DNA from: Syntrophaceae bacterium UBA5744
GTDB taxonomy: Bacteria > Desulfobacterota > Syntrophia > Syntrophales > UBA2192
Reading direction: 5' to 3'
DNA: 38,932 nucleotides
Assembly: GCA_002419215.1 (NCBI GenBank)
Contig: DIFQ01000113.1
Location: 746 to 39,677, forward strand
Shown here: positions 29,920-38,856 of the stretch, piece by piece
Layout of the letters: each line of letters begins with the position of its first letter
How positions within the stretch are numbered: the first letter of the stretch is position 1
Notes under the pieces: model-generated
Told to the model about the DNA's origin: nothing
The model's input: the letters and a program-made list of their open reading frames with translations, nothing else
The model's database searches: none
Made by a program: the position numbers and the translations under genes

Positions 29920-30645
29920 ATGACAGCACAGACCCCCAAACTCAAGGCAATAGGGTATCTCAGAGTTTCTACGGATAAGCAGGGCATTAATGGGCTCGGG
30001 ATTGAAGCTCAGCGTCTTGCCGTCGAGAACTTTGTGAAACAGCGTGGAGCAAGGCTTCTGAAGACATATATCGAAGTCGAGAGCGGGAAGAATAACGATA
30101 GGCCCGAACTGAATAAGGCTATCTATCATGCACGGGCAACCGGCGGGACTTTGGTTATCGCAAAACTGGACCGCTTGAGTAGAAACTTGTTCTTCTTGTT
30201 AAAGCTCCAAAACTCAAACATCAAATTCCAAGCGGCGGACCTTCCCGACGCAAACGAACTGACGGTGCATATCCTCGCAGCGGTTGCCGAGGCTGAGCGT
30301 GTAGCTATCTCCCGAAGGACGCGGGAAGCAATGCAAGCGGCGAAGTTGCGCGGGGCTGTCTTCGGCTGTCCGAATGGTGCGAGAGCTTTATTAAAAGCCG
30401 GGAAGGGCAACGCTGCCGGTCTCAAGGCCATCAAAGAGAAAGCTGACGAGAACGCAGAAAGGCTGCGTCCGTTTATTGAGTCACTCAGGGCGCAAGGTGT
30501 CACGAGTCTCGGGGCTATCGCAGACGCGCTGAACAAAGAGGAAATGGAGACTCCGAGAGGGGGTCTCTGGTGGAAGGGTAGTGTTAGGCGGTTGCTTGCC
30601 AGACTTGATGAGCAATGCACACTGACGAAACTTGCAACCAAATAA
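29920..30645 (+). CDS. Serine recombinase (resolvase/invertase family)
   Basis: The ATG at 29920 has AAAGGA upstream. The 241-residue protein has the resolvase catalytic domain: AIGYLRVSTDKQ with nucleophile Ser17, LVIAKLDRLSRN with catalytic Arg residues, and AAVAEAERVAISRRTREAMQAAK (E-helix start). Residues about 185-230 form a recombinase-type DNA-binding part (LRAQGVTSLGAIADALNKEEMETPRGGLWWKGSVRRLL). It is longer than Tn3 resolvase and shorter than large serine integrases. It probably moves or resolves the surrounding island. Confidence 0.93.
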   Translation: MTAQTPKLKAIGYLRVSTDKQGINGLGIEAQRLAVENFVKQRGARLLKTYIEVESGKNNDRPELNKAIYHARATGGTLVIAKLDRLSRNLFFLLKLQNSNIKFQAADLPDANELTVHILAAVAEAERVAISRRTREAMQAAKLRGAVFGCPNGARALLKAGKGNAAGLKAIKEKADENAERLRPFIESLRAQGVTSLGAIADALNKEEMETPRGGLWWKGSVRRLLARLDEQCTLTKLATK

Positions 30646-30729
30646 AGGTAACAGACTGTTTCTGTGCGCTTTTATCACAGCCGGGACCGCGAGTTGAAAT
30701 GAGCATTTTGAGGCTGTTCTATCTATATT

Positions 30730-31340
30730 GAATTATTGAGGAATCTTGAAAGGGCTATCTATAGAGAGAGTGAAGCTAACACAGAGACAAAATTATAAAG
30801 TGCCCATCAAAGGAGAACAGGTAGTCAGCCACACTTACTAAGAAGCCCAACGAGGCACAGCTATCTATTCGATATGATTCTGAAATCTTGATTGGGTACC
30901 TAAAGGAAGAAGGAAACACAGCCTCAGTTTAACGAACCCGCCGCAATAACTTTAGAATATCTTTTGTAATATCCGGCACTTGCTTGAAAAGCCACCTAAA
31001 GGAAGAAGCAACACCTTATCAAAGTCAACCTTGCCGTCTGTGACGCCCGTCTAACTATCTGACTTTGGCGGGGAATCTTAAAAGTGTGCCCATAGGAAGG
31101 AGCAACACCGCTTCAATCAGGTTGAAAGCCGTCTGTGATACTTACCCAACTCTGCGATTCTGGTAGGGAATCTTGATATGCACACCATAGGAAGAAGTAA
31201 CTACCATATCAAAGTTGTTCTGCCCGTCTGTGCCGCCAGTCTAAAGAGTTGATTATAGTGGGGAATCTTGAAAGGGGGACTAAAGGAAGAAGAACCACCA
31301 TATCATTTCAGTTCAACCACAGTCCTTAACCCGCCATTCG
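30730..31340 (+). repeat. Array of ~95-nt degenerate tandem repeats
   Basis: The core CCTAAAGGAAGAAGCAACACC (with variants such as CCATAGGAAGAAG) begins near 30899, 30995, 31088, 31184 and 31279, a period of 93-96 nt; a weaker copy is near 30801. Other shared parts are GGGGAATCTTGAAAG before each core and GCCGTCTGTG...CGTCTAA about 45 nt after it. Periods are not multiples of three and stops fill all frames, so it is non-coding. The units at 30995, 31088 and 31184 are the best preserved. Confidence 0.75.
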
Positions 31341-31374
31341 GCGGAGAAATCTATTTCGAAAAGGAGTCTATGAA

Positions 31375-31677
31375 ATGTGTGAAAAAGAAAAGTGCTTAAC
31401 GAAGGGTTGTGAGACCTGCGGCGAGACTTGTTCTGAGAGCCGTACCAAAGACCTCGCAAAGATGAGGCAAGCCCTCGATGAACTGGACGCTCTGTTCATT
31501 AAGAAGCTCGTTGACATTATCAAGTCCGGCAATGCAACACCGGGGCACCTTAACGTCATGAGGCAAGTCCTCAAGGACCGGGGCTACTCTCTGCCGGAAC
31601 TTCTTAAAAAGGCTCGCATGGACAATGACGCGGGAACTTTTGACGAGGACTTTGACGAGAGTGAGTTGATTCACTAA
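31375..31677 (+). CDS. Small phage-type protein, terminase-small-subunit-like C-terminus
   Basis: The ATG at 31375 has AAAAGGAG upstream. The 100-residue protein starts with a Cys-rich segment (C2, C7, C12, C15, C19), followed by helices. The segment IIKSGNATPGHLNVMRQVLKDRGYS resembles the helix pair of T7-type terminase small subunits ('...SG.AT...LN..RQ.LKD.G'), which act in DNA packaging. No large terminase is nearby, so the likeness may reflect a shared DNA-binding fold only. Confidence 0.55.
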   Translation: MCEKEKCLTKGCETCGETCSESRTKDLAKMRQALDELDALFIKKLVDIIKSGNATPGHLNVMRQVLKDRGYSLPELLKKARMDNDAGTFDEDFDESELIH

Positions 31678-31703
31678 GACGGACTCGTTCCGTCGTCCTT
31701 GAA
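31677..31703 (+). ncRNA. Hairpin element GACGGA-CTCGT-TCCGTC, copy 1
   Basis: The sequence GACGGACTCGTTCCGTC followed by GTCCTTGA lies just after the 100-aa gene. A second copy at 34444-34468 reads GATGGACTCGTTCCATC then GTCCTCGA. The C-G to T-A change preserves the stem, so it is probably a structured RNA or terminator motif. Confidence 0.5.
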
Positions 31704-31779
31704 CCGCCTGCCTCCCTGCCACACCGCCGTCTATCTGTCTGCCTAACTCAAATCAATCGAAAAGGACATCACTTGAAAA

Positions 31780-32031
31780 ATGAAATTTGAAAACAAAGTG
31801 AAGCGGGACGCTTTGCAGCGTCTTGAACACGCTCCTAAACGAAAGGGACTCTCGCAACTCAAGAAATATCTGTCAGGCGAAACGCTGTCCCCCAAAGACG
31901 CGATTCTCGCAATGTGTAACACCTGCTGCTGCAACTACGCTGACGGGACTGTGAGTTGTGAGCTTTATGCTTGCCCTCTGTTCCAGTTCATGCCGTTCAA
32001 AGACAAGCCACAGTCTGAACGGTCAGGCTAA
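31780..32031 (+). CDS. Small Cys-rich phage-type protein (CxxC...C...CPL.QFMPF)
   Basis: The frame starts with ATG at 31780, with AAAAGGAC about 14 nt upstream, and encodes 83 residues. The central motif MCNTCCCNYADGTVSCELYACPLFQFMPF has Cys at 46, 49, 50, 51, 60 and 65 (approximate), matching a family of small phage/prophage proteins with the pattern 'C..C...Y.DG...C....CPLY..MP'. The N-terminal half is basic. It probably binds zinc; function is unknown. The element context is consistent. Confidence 0.65.
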   Translation: MKFENKVKRDALQRLEHAPKRKGLSQLKKYLSGETLSPKDAILAMCNTCCCNYADGTVSCELYACPLFQFMPFKDKPQSERSG

Positions 32032-32092
32032 GCCGCTTCTTTGCTCTCGTCTGAGCGACACTTGACCAAGCCGTCAAAGCACCTGCCCACAA

Positions 32093-32166
32093 TACCCCTA
32101 CCTTGCTCCACAGACCCCCCAAAACCGGGGCAATTTCGACCCTAACACATTTTGGTAGGGGTAGAG
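32093..32166. other. Inverted repeat ACCCCTACC / GGTAGGGGT before the helicase-like gene
   Basis: ACCCCTACC near 32093-32101 and GGTAGGGGT near 32154-32162 are perfect complements about 50 nt apart, with an internal CCCCC...GGGG pair. It could form a large hairpin in the leader of the gene at 32274. Confidence 0.45.
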
Positions 32167-32273
32167 TGGCGGGGCTTTGGAGAACGGGCCTCAGAAGGGG
32201 CGTAGAACGAGCTACAGACGGTCTGTGAGGCCAAAGTTTCACCATCTAACCAAATCGAAAAGGATACAGTGTA

Positions 32274-34334
32274 ATGGATTGCAACCAAAGCAACCGGCTG
32301 AACAGCAAGCCGAAGGGCGACGGGACAAGCCCGTCTGACAACCCGTCAGAACTAACTGACAGACTCAATTCTCTCGCCGCAGACATCCTGCTTTCAGACT
32401 TGCGCCGCTTCGGCAATGAACCGAGCCAGGAACAGGAAGCCGCACTGCGGCTCGTCCTCTCGACCTATACCGACATTGCCTTGAACGGAGTCGAGGGACG
32501 GTTTGCCGTTCCCCTTAATACTGGACTTGGTAAGACCCGGTCTGTTGTCGCGTGGCTGACGGCAGTCAACAGACTTGGTCTCGACCACAGCCCGACTGAG
32601 GGCGTCGGTGTTAGTGTCATGGTTAGCGCGGGGAAGGTGGAAGCTCTCTGCCAACTGAAGCGTGACTTGATAGATGCAGGAATCCCCGAGCGGAAAGTTG
32701 GTCTGGTTCACAGCTACAAACACAACACCGAAACCGCAGAAGCCTACCTCTGTGGAAACAGCGGCCTGCCGAGCGGATACGCAAGCGAACCTTGTAATGA
32801 GGATTATACCGACCGGCCCTTTCTATTGCTGACTCATCAGATGATTAAGGGAAAGTCCGGCGTTGCTCGTTTCAACGTCCATCGTGAGCGGCCCCGTTCC
32901 CTCGTGATATGGGATGAGTCCCTGTTAAGCTCTGATACATTCGCCTTTGAAGACGACCGTGTCAGAGCATCACGAGCTTGGTTGCAAGAGATGGACAGAG
33001 TGAAATCACCGGAGCGGGACGAAGCTCTTGAGTATCTCAGGACCGCCTGTGAGACTATCAGAAAAGAAATGTCTCAACAGCAAGCCGACCCCGAGAGGAA
33101 ACCGAGGTCTTTCAAGCTCGGTTCTCTTTCTGGCGAGGACATTGAGAAATACAAGTCGGCTCTTGTCGGGGGTCAAGGCGGCTTCGGTTCTGGTGAACAG
33201 GCCGAGCTTCTCTGTGACCTGCTGGACGTTTCGCAGGACGAGTTGCGAGTTCTCGCTAACGTGGAACAAGGCGGGGGTGTAATCACATTCCGGGTCAGTG
33301 TCCCGCGTGAGCTTCGGAACATAGTTGTGTTGGATGCGTCTTTCCCGATTCGTGAGCTTGCCCAACTCGACCCGAGTATCAAGCAAATTGACATCCCTTC
33401 TAACATCGTGAGCTATGAGACTGTGACGGTCTATCAGCTTGACTATCCGTCTGGAAGAAACACGATGGAAAAAGAGTTCTCAAAGAAACGGGGTCAAAAC
33501 AAAGTAAGCCGCGAAGTGATAGAAGTCCTCAAGAGTATCCCCGAGAGCGAAGCCGTACTCATTTTCACATTCAAGGGGCGCGGTCGGCTCGACTACCGGA
33601 AACTTCTTGAACGTGACCTTGAGTCCGCAGGCATCGACATTGAAGCAACGGTCGAGGCTAACGGAGTCTTGAGACCTCGGGTCAACTTCCTTTCATGGGG
33701 TCAGGAGACCTCGCTCAATGCCTATTCCTTCTGTTCCAATGTAATTCTCTGCGGGATTCTGCAACGCTCCCATATAGACATCGGCGGAGCCATCGTAGGT
33801 CAAACAGGCGACCTTCTCAGGCCGGTTACAAACTCCGAGATAAGGGAAGTCGTACAGTCGGAAATCGCTCATGCTGCGTATCAGGCTCTTTCGCGTGGAA
33901 GCAGTAGAGTCTTGCGAACTGGACAGGCAAGCCCGATGAAGGTTTGGCTACTGCATCCCTTTAAAGAGAACCTGCGGGGCAGACTTGAAGTCGTGCTGCC
34001 GGGGGTACGCTGGACTGAGTGGAAGGGAAAGCACCTGCTTTCAAAGTCCGCGCAACGGAAAGCGACCGAGAAGACCCCGAGGGTAGTTCAGACTATTAGG
34101 TCTTACCTCGACTCCTTGCCTTCTGCCGTGACTTCCGTTTCGACAAGGAAGATGAAGGCGGAATTAGGGTTAGTGGATTGTTCTTCAGACACCTTTTCTC
34201 GGAGCTTGAAAAGAGCGGTCGAGGGAAGTGACTGGACCCTCTGCGGCAGGACTGTTGTCAAGACCTTCGTTCACTTTTTCGGTCCGGCGACCGGCTACCA
34301 TCGACCGGACTTTAGGGAACCTTCCGGTTCGTAG
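32274..34334 (+). CDS. SF2-helicase-like DNA/RNA-dependent ATPase of the island
   Basis: The ATG at 32274 has AAAAGGAT upstream. The 686-residue protein has a Walker A NTGLGKT (residues 82-88), a DEAD-type Walker B VIWDES (211-216) and a motif VI-like QALSRGSSRVLRTGQ in the second RecA-like half (about residue 560), so it is a two-domain superfamily 2 ATPase. The C-terminal 100 residues look like a winged-helix DNA-binding part. Island helicases of this size often drive replication or primase-type functions; no primase motif is seen. It is the largest gene of the island and stands apart from its neighbours by long gaps. Confidence 0.72.
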   Translation: MDCNQSNRLNSKPKGDGTSPSDNPSELTDRLNSLAADILLSDLRRFGNEPSQEQEAALRLVLSTYTDIALNGVEGRFAVPLNTGLGKTRSVVAWLTAVNRLGLDHSPTEGVGVSVMVSAGKVEALCQLKRDLIDAGIPERKVGLVHSYKHNTETAEAYLCGNSGLPSGYASEPCNEDYTDRPFLLLTHQMIKGKSGVARFNVHRERPRSLVIWDESLLSSDTFAFEDDRVRASRAWLQEMDRVKSPERDEALEYLRTACETIRKEMSQQQADPERKPRSFKLGSLSGEDIEKYKSALVGGQGGFGSGEQAELLCDLLDVSQDELRVLANVEQGGGVITFRVSVPRELRNIVVLDASFPIRELAQLDPSIKQIDIPSNIVSYETVTVYQLDYPSGRNTMEKEFSKKRGQNKVSREVIEVLKSIPESEAVLIFTFKGRGRLDYRKLLERDLESAGIDIEATVEANGVLRPRVNFLSWGQETSLNAYSFCSNVILCGILQRSHIDIGGAIVGQTGDLLRPVTNSEIREVVQSEIAHAAYQALSRGSSRVLRTGQASPMKVWLLHPFKENLRGRLEVVLPGVRWTEWKGKHLLSKSAQRKATEKTPRVVQTIRSYLDSLPSAVTSVSTRKMKAELGLVDCSSDTFSRSLKRAVEGSDWTLCGRTVVKTFVHFFGPATGYHRPDFREPSGS

Positions 34335-34858
34335 AAGACACAAGACCGTTGTTTCAACTTAAACCGCATGACCTCTATAAAGAATGTACCCTGCTCATGC
34401 GGCTTAATCGTCAAACGCCACCTCAAAATAAGGTCGTTCTAAGATGGACTCGTTCCATCGTCCTCGACCGACTAAAGACCCCTTAGTTCCATTCACTCCT
34501 TTTCGAACTGTGGTTGACTGGGGCGAGCATGGATTTGGATAGGTTCATTAGACCTGTTTGACTCCATGTCTCCCCCAGTTCTCCCACAGGTAACAGGGAG
34601 AGTGTGCGGGGGTCGCACGGGTGGAGGTATCAAAACGAATGTCCGGCTACAGTTGAACCGGAAGCTCTGACAGAAGCTCAACAGAAGTAAGACGCGGGTC
34701 TCGATGGACTGTCGGTTCAAGCTCGGTACTCGGGTCGCTCGTTCCGGCTCCCTCGTCCGATGTTCCGCGCTTGAACTTCTGGTTCACCCTTCTGCCTCAG
34801 ACCTGCTTACGCAGCCGGACTTTCAGTCTCACTCAATGAAAAAAAGGAGTTTAACAAA
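34335..34858 (+). other. Intergenic region; hairpin copy 2, no gene seen
   Basis: The 524 nt hold the second copy of the GATGGA-CTCGT-TCCATC hairpin at 34444-34460. Beyond that there are only short frames of poor composition. A GAAAAAAAGGAG at 34838-34849 is the ribosome binding site of the next gene. Confidence 0.5.
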
Positions 34859-35536
34859 ATGCCAAACACAAAGCCTCTCCATGAAATGTTTGAACTTAAC
34901 GAAGAACTGCCTTGCTCCGTTGAAGGCTGTAAGAACAAGCGTTACAAGCTCTATTCAACCTGTCTCAAGCATCGTCAAAGGGTCTATAAGTACGGACACC
35001 CTAAAGCCTTGTCAATTTCTCGAAAGGCCATGAAAGCAGAGTTGAAGCAGGTCCGTAATATAGTTCTCAAGAATAGAGACACTCACCCCGGTCTGAACAA
35101 GGCTATCAAGTGGTTTGACAAATGGCTCTTGGACGCAAGTCTTGAGATGTCAGGCGTACCCGGTCAGTATCACTTCAAACGATTGTATGACCACGGCATC
35201 AGCGGCGAGGAACTTCTGGTTGTGACTGCTGCTGTCTTCATCTACAGCTATCGCAACCCTTCTAAGCTCCCGTCCGATTCAAAGTACAAAGAAGCTGCGG
35301 TCGAGTTTGCTATGGCTCACCAGACCACAAAGCTGATACCGCTTGAGTATATGACCACCGCTTCCGGCAAAAAAAGAGCCAAGTTCCTGAGCAAGAAAGA
35401 CCGGTCGGAAATAGGCAAGTATATTTATGACACTGTCGGGCTGCTGTACCTCAAAATGGTCCGCAGTCTGGACCGTAAGAACGACGAGCAGCAGACTTGG
35501 AAGAAAGAGATGCAGATGGACTTTAACGTGGCTTAG
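34859..35536 (+). CDS. Zinc-finger-containing hypothetical protein
   Basis: The ATG at 34859 has AAAAAGGAG about 9 nt upstream. The 225-residue protein starts with C19xxxxC24 and C36xxH39 (CSVEGCKNKRYKLYSTCLKHRQR, in parts), then YGHPKA: this is the small zinc finger often linked to phage HNH nucleases ('C...GC......G.C..H..R....G.P'). The remainder is helical and basic with no HNH catalytic residues visible. A DNA-binding role is likely, but the protein family is not recognised. Confidence 0.65.
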   Translation: MPNTKPLHEMFELNEELPCSVEGCKNKRYKLYSTCLKHRQRVYKYGHPKALSISRKAMKAELKQVRNIVLKNRDTHPGLNKAIKWFDKWLLDASLEMSGVPGQYHFKRLYDHGISGEELLVVTAAVFIYSYRNPSKLPSDSKYKEAAVEFAMAHQTTKLIPLEYMTTASGKKRAKFLSKKDRSEIGKYIYDTVGLLYLKMVRSLDRKNDEQQTWKKEMQMDFNVA

Positions 35537-35613
35537 AACGGTAGTTACTTGAGGTCGGACCTTCTGTTGGACTTTCGGTCTGGCAGGGGGTCCGGCTGAT
35601 GGTCTGAGGGGGC

Positions 35614-35895
35614 TTAACTTAACGAAAAGAGTTTCTTGAAAACCGGCTCATGGAAATCTTCAAACTCAATGGAGAACTCTTGTTCAATCCCTCCGTTCTT
35701 GTATAGAGTGACGGTCAAGGCTCCAAGTTGAGTTTCAATGTCACTGTGTCTGCCTTCAAAGATTTCGTCTGCTGTGACTTGCCGTTTGTTCAAGGCAACT
35801 GTGTAACCTTGAGCTTCGAACTCTCTACACATAATGCCGAGCGCGCTGTTCTGGCTATCCTCATCCAGTGCTGCAAATATCTTCTGAATGTTCAC
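35614..35895 (-). CDS. Hypothetical protein (93 aa), GTG start
   Basis: The GTG at 35895 has GAGGGGG at ideal distance and is chosen over the ATG at 35955, whose extra 20 residues look like leader sequence. The product (VNIQKIFAALDEDSQNSALG to KLFSLS) is acidic, alpha/beta, without Cys clusters or membrane segments. It is the only minus-strand gene of the island between the zinc-finger gene and the R-M cassette. No family is recognised; small acidic proteins next to R-M genes can be regulators or anti-restriction proteins, but nothing proves this. Confidence 0.55.
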   Translation of the reverse strand: MNIQKIFAALDEDSQNSALGIMCREFEAQGYTVALNKRQVTADEIFEGRHSDIETQLGALTVTLYKNGGIEQEFSIEFEDFHEPVFKKLFSLS

Positions 35896-36095
35896 AGTGA
35901 CCCCCTCTGCGCGGTGACAGGTTGCCTTAGAAGGCAGATGTAGTCTGGCGCACATATTACAATAATTTCCGATAAGACGCGAGTCGATTCATACCCCAAC
36001 AGAGCCGGGGGTTCAGCCTAATTCCTGAGACAGTCACTTCTTGAATTATTTTACGGCGATTGGTAAGGTGATTCGTCTCAAAAGCGACAGTCATC

Positions 36096-36560
36096 ATGAA
36101 GTATCCGAATTACAGGGGTTTGATTCCGGCTTCTAAACGCGCATCCGATGCAGCAAAAGGAGCGAGTCGGAAGAGCGATACTAAGCCTGAACTAAGGCTC
36201 AGGAGAGCACTCTGGAAAACGGGTATTCGATACAACAAGAATGTTGTCAATCTGCCGGGCAAACCCGACATTGTCATAAGGAGTGCTCGTGTTGCTATAT
36301 TTTGTGACGGCGATTTCTGGCACGGACGGGATTGGAAAGCTCGAAAAAAGAAATTGATATGCGGCTCAAATCCAGAATACTGGACCGCTAAGATTGAGAG
36401 AAACATAGGCCAAGACAAAAAGAATTCTGCCGCACTCCAAAAGCAGGGTTGGACTGTATTGCGTTTCTGGGAGTCTGAGATAGACAGAGAGCTTGACCGC
36501 GTTGTTTCGTTAATCCAGAGTGCTCTAACAAAGACAACTGTGCCTGAGAACCGGGAATAG
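36096..36560 (+). CDS. vsr: Vsr-type (very short patch repair-like) endonuclease
   Basis: The 154-residue protein matches Vsr in length and motifs: KPELRLRRALW with E32, GKPDIVI with catalytic D58, FCDGDFWHGRDW with H76, NPEYWTAKIERN and GWTVLRFWESEI. Vsr nicks next to T:G mismatches made by deamination of 5-methylcytosine and protects cells with a C5 methylase. It precedes a restriction-type gene and a C5 methyltransferase in tight order (3-nt gaps), so the three form one operon. FCDGDFWHG differs from the common FVDGCFWHGC, with zinc-ligand Cys absent, so metal binding may differ. Confidence 0.88.
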   Translation: MKYPNYRGLIPASKRASDAAKGASRKSDTKPELRLRRALWKTGIRYNKNVVNLPGKPDIVIRSARVAIFCDGDFWHGRDWKARKKKLICGSNPEYWTAKIERNIGQDKKNSAALQKQGWTVLRFWESEIDRELDRVVSLIQSALTKTTVPENRE

Positions 36561-36563
36561 ATT

Positions 36564-37559
36564 ATGAGTAATAAAATGGTCGAGATTAAGACAGCAGAAG
36601 CTCTCGTATCTGTATTGCAAGAAACGAGGTGGGTGGGCGTACAACTCGCAAAAGCATATTTAGCCCTCTCCAATGGTGAGAACAACGAAACAATAATCCG
36701 GAAACTGTTTGAGAGCGACACCATGTCACTCTCAAAAGCAAAAGAAGTTGTGTCAGCTATGAAGTCGGCGGGGTTTCTTCAATTCATACAGAAGCGGCAA
36801 AAGCTTGGCTCGGCAGAAAATCCGATTACAAAGCTGTTTCCCGCCGCAATTACTGAACGGAGATTCTTGACAGAGATAGATACTCTACATGAGAAACGAC
36901 CGACTGTTACTTATGACGATGATAGGTTCTCAGGCCACACATTGGTAGATTTCACGTTGAAAGAGGACGAATATAGCTTGCCGGTAAACGTGAAAAACGC
37001 CGGAACGCAGTTTATGAATGCTCAACAATTAGTAGGACTCGCACCAACTGACTGCATTCCGATACCAGTATATAAGGCATACGATGCAATAGAGAAGGAA
37101 CCGAATCTCCTCTATGCAATATCGGTGGATTATTCGTTGCTCGAAACGTTAAATAAATTCCTGCTGCCCCTATTTGATGAGCAAGAGAAAATTACGTGGG
37201 GTGTTCTAAATTCCTATACAGGAAAGCACATTCGTGATGCTGAGGATAAGTTCGTGTATGGAATGACATTAAAGCACTGGGAGCAAGTCAGTCCACGCAT
37301 TAATAATTCACAGTTCCGTATAATATCGGCAAGGAAATCTATAAGAATAATGCAGCAGCAACCAAGACGCACACCTGGGATTGGATTACGAGCTTGGGGA
37401 ACTGGAGCCAGTGCGGAAGTCAATGTTCATATTTCAATCTCGGACGAGACAAAAAGTTGGGACGAAATATATCAGAGAGTTTGCGATAAGGGTCTTTCTG
37501 ACATTGTAAGCGCGATTAATCGAAAGAAAACTGAAGTGGTTCACGACCCTGAGATTTGA
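36564..37559 (+). CDS. Probable type II restriction endonuclease
   Basis: The gene begins 3 nt after vsr and ends 3 nt before the methyltransferase, the usual place of the restriction partner. The 331-residue protein has a winged-helix-like N-terminus (about residues 5-80: LVSVLQETRWVGVQLAKAYL) and a PD-(D/E)xK-like core with D129 in HTLVDFTL and a beta strand LPVNVKNAGTQF, where K144 could be the catalytic lysine (D...NxK, with Asn in place of Glu/Asp). No known restriction enzyme name is recognised. Function rests mainly on context. Confidence 0.65.
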   Translation: MSNKMVEIKTAEALVSVLQETRWVGVQLAKAYLALSNGENNETIIRKLFESDTMSLSKAKEVVSAMKSAGFLQFIQKRQKLGSAENPITKLFPAAITERRFLTEIDTLHEKRPTVTYDDDRFSGHTLVDFTLKEDEYSLPVNVKNAGTQFMNAQQLVGLAPTDCIPIPVYKAYDAIEKEPNLLYAISVDYSLLETLNKFLLPLFDEQEKITWGVLNSYTGKHIRDAEDKFVYGMTLKHWEQVSPRINNSQFRIISARKSIRIMQQQPRRTPGIGLRAWGTGASAEVNVHISISDETKSWDEIYQRVCDKGLSDIVSAINRKKTEVVHDPEI

Positions 37560-37562
37560 GAT

Positions 37563-38777
37563 ATGATTGGAATAAGTCTTTACTCGGGTTGCGGTGGATT
37601 AGACTATGGTTTTGAGAAGGCTGGATTTACCATCAGCCTTTTCATTGATTCTGACAAGCATTCATGTGCAACGCTCAGGCTCAATGGTCGAACCAATGTC
37701 ATCGGGGAACCTATAGAAAAAATATCGACCGAAACCGCAAGAGAATACGCCGGACTCGGAAAAGCACCCATTGATTTACTTGTGGGTGGACCTCCATGTC
37801 AGCCCTTCTCTAAGTCTGCGTACTGGACTAATGGTGACACGCTACGCCTGAATGACCCACGAGCGAGCACACTGACTGATTACTTCCGTTTTGTAGAGGA
37901 ATTGCAGCCTCGGGTCTTCCTCCTTGAAAACGTCCACGGTTTGAACTACAGCGGGAAAGAGGAAGGCTTCCAATTAATTCTCAAGCGGATAAACGAAATT
38001 AATGCACGGCACAAGACAAACTACGTGCCTTCTTGGAAAGTATTGAATGTCGCTGATTACGGCATTCCACAGCTTCGCGTTCGTTTCTTCCTTGTTGCCG
38101 AACGAAACGGCCAAAGATTTCTCTTTCCGAAGCCAACACACATACCTCAAAGTGAGAACCAAGCAGCCCTGTTTGAAGGAAGCGATACGGAGACCTATGT
38201 GACAGCATGGGAGGCTATCGGTCACATCCCTGATGATGAAACGCAAAACTTGAAGGTAGGGGGCAAATGGGGAGACCTTCTGCCGTCAATTCCAGAAGGT
38301 GAAAACTACCTGTGGCACACTGACCGGAAGGGCGGCTTACATCTGTTTGGGTGGAGAACGCGATATTGGAGTTTCCTACTTAAACTTGCAAAAGCGCAAC
38401 CAAGCTGGACGATACAAGCACAGCCGGGCTCTGCGATTGGGCCGTTTCACTGGAAGAATCGAAAACTATCTTGGCAAGAGATGGCGGCGATACAAACATT
38501 TCCGAAAAACTTCAAAATCAAAGGGCCGCGCACAGAGATACAACGTCAAATAGGAAACGCTGTTCCGTCGCTTATGGCAGAGATACTGGCAAGGGCCATA
38601 GCTGAACAGTACTTTGGAAAAAAACTTATTCGTCGTCCAAAGCTGAGTGTTCCGAGACTGGAAACTATTCCCCCGCCGGGAAAAGTGAGACCCGTTCCCA
38701 AGAAGTACCACTATCTCATTGGAAAGCACGAGCCTCATCCGGGTACTGGTAAGGGAGTGTCATACGTCAAAGTATGA
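37563..38777 (+). CDS. DNA (cytosine-5) methyltransferase
   Basis: The 404-residue protein has the C5-MTase motifs in order: I LYSGCGGLDYGFEKAG (residues 6-21), IV GGPPCQPFS with catalytic C79, VI LENV (121-124), VIII near QLRVRFFLVAERNG, a target-recognition region from about 185-300, and X RQIGNAVPSLMAEILARAI. It adds methyl to C5 of cytosine in the target site, which matches the Vsr gene in the same operon. The recognition sequence cannot be read. Its ATG at 37563 lies 3 nt after the preceding stop. Confidence 0.93.
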   Translation: MIGISLYSGCGGLDYGFEKAGFTISLFIDSDKHSCATLRLNGRTNVIGEPIEKISTETAREYAGLGKAPIDLLVGGPPCQPFSKSAYWTNGDTLRLNDPRASTLTDYFRFVEELQPRVFLLENVHGLNYSGKEEGFQLILKRINEINARHKTNYVPSWKVLNVADYGIPQLRVRFFLVAERNGQRFLFPKPTHIPQSENQAALFEGSDTETYVTAWEAIGHIPDDETQNLKVGGKWGDLLPSIPEGENYLWHTDRKGGLHLFGWRTRYWSFLLKLAKAQPSWTIQAQPGSAIGPFHWKNRKLSWQEMAAIQTFPKNFKIKGPRTEIQRQIGNAVPSLMAEILARAIAEQYFGKKLIRRPKLSVPRLETIPPPGKVRPVPKKYHYLIGKHEPHPGTGKGVSYVKV

Positions 38778-38842
38778 CATAAAGAGAAATCGTTGACGGT
38801 ACTACTCAACCGGCGGATAGTTTTATTCACTTCCCCATCATG

Positions 38843-38856
38843 GGCGGCTTGCCGCC
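38843..38856 (+). terminator. Hairpin after the R-M operon
   Basis: GGCGGC-TT-GCCGCC forms a short GC-rich stem 65 nt after the methyltransferase stop. The loop is very small and no T-run follows, so it is only a weak candidate terminator. Nothing else is seen in the last 155 nt. Confidence 0.4.

Noticed and set aside
30730..31340. CRISPR array
   Set aside because: Period of about 95 nt, no short exact repeat of 24-37 bp, no unique spacers, and no cas genes; similarity extends over the whole unit.
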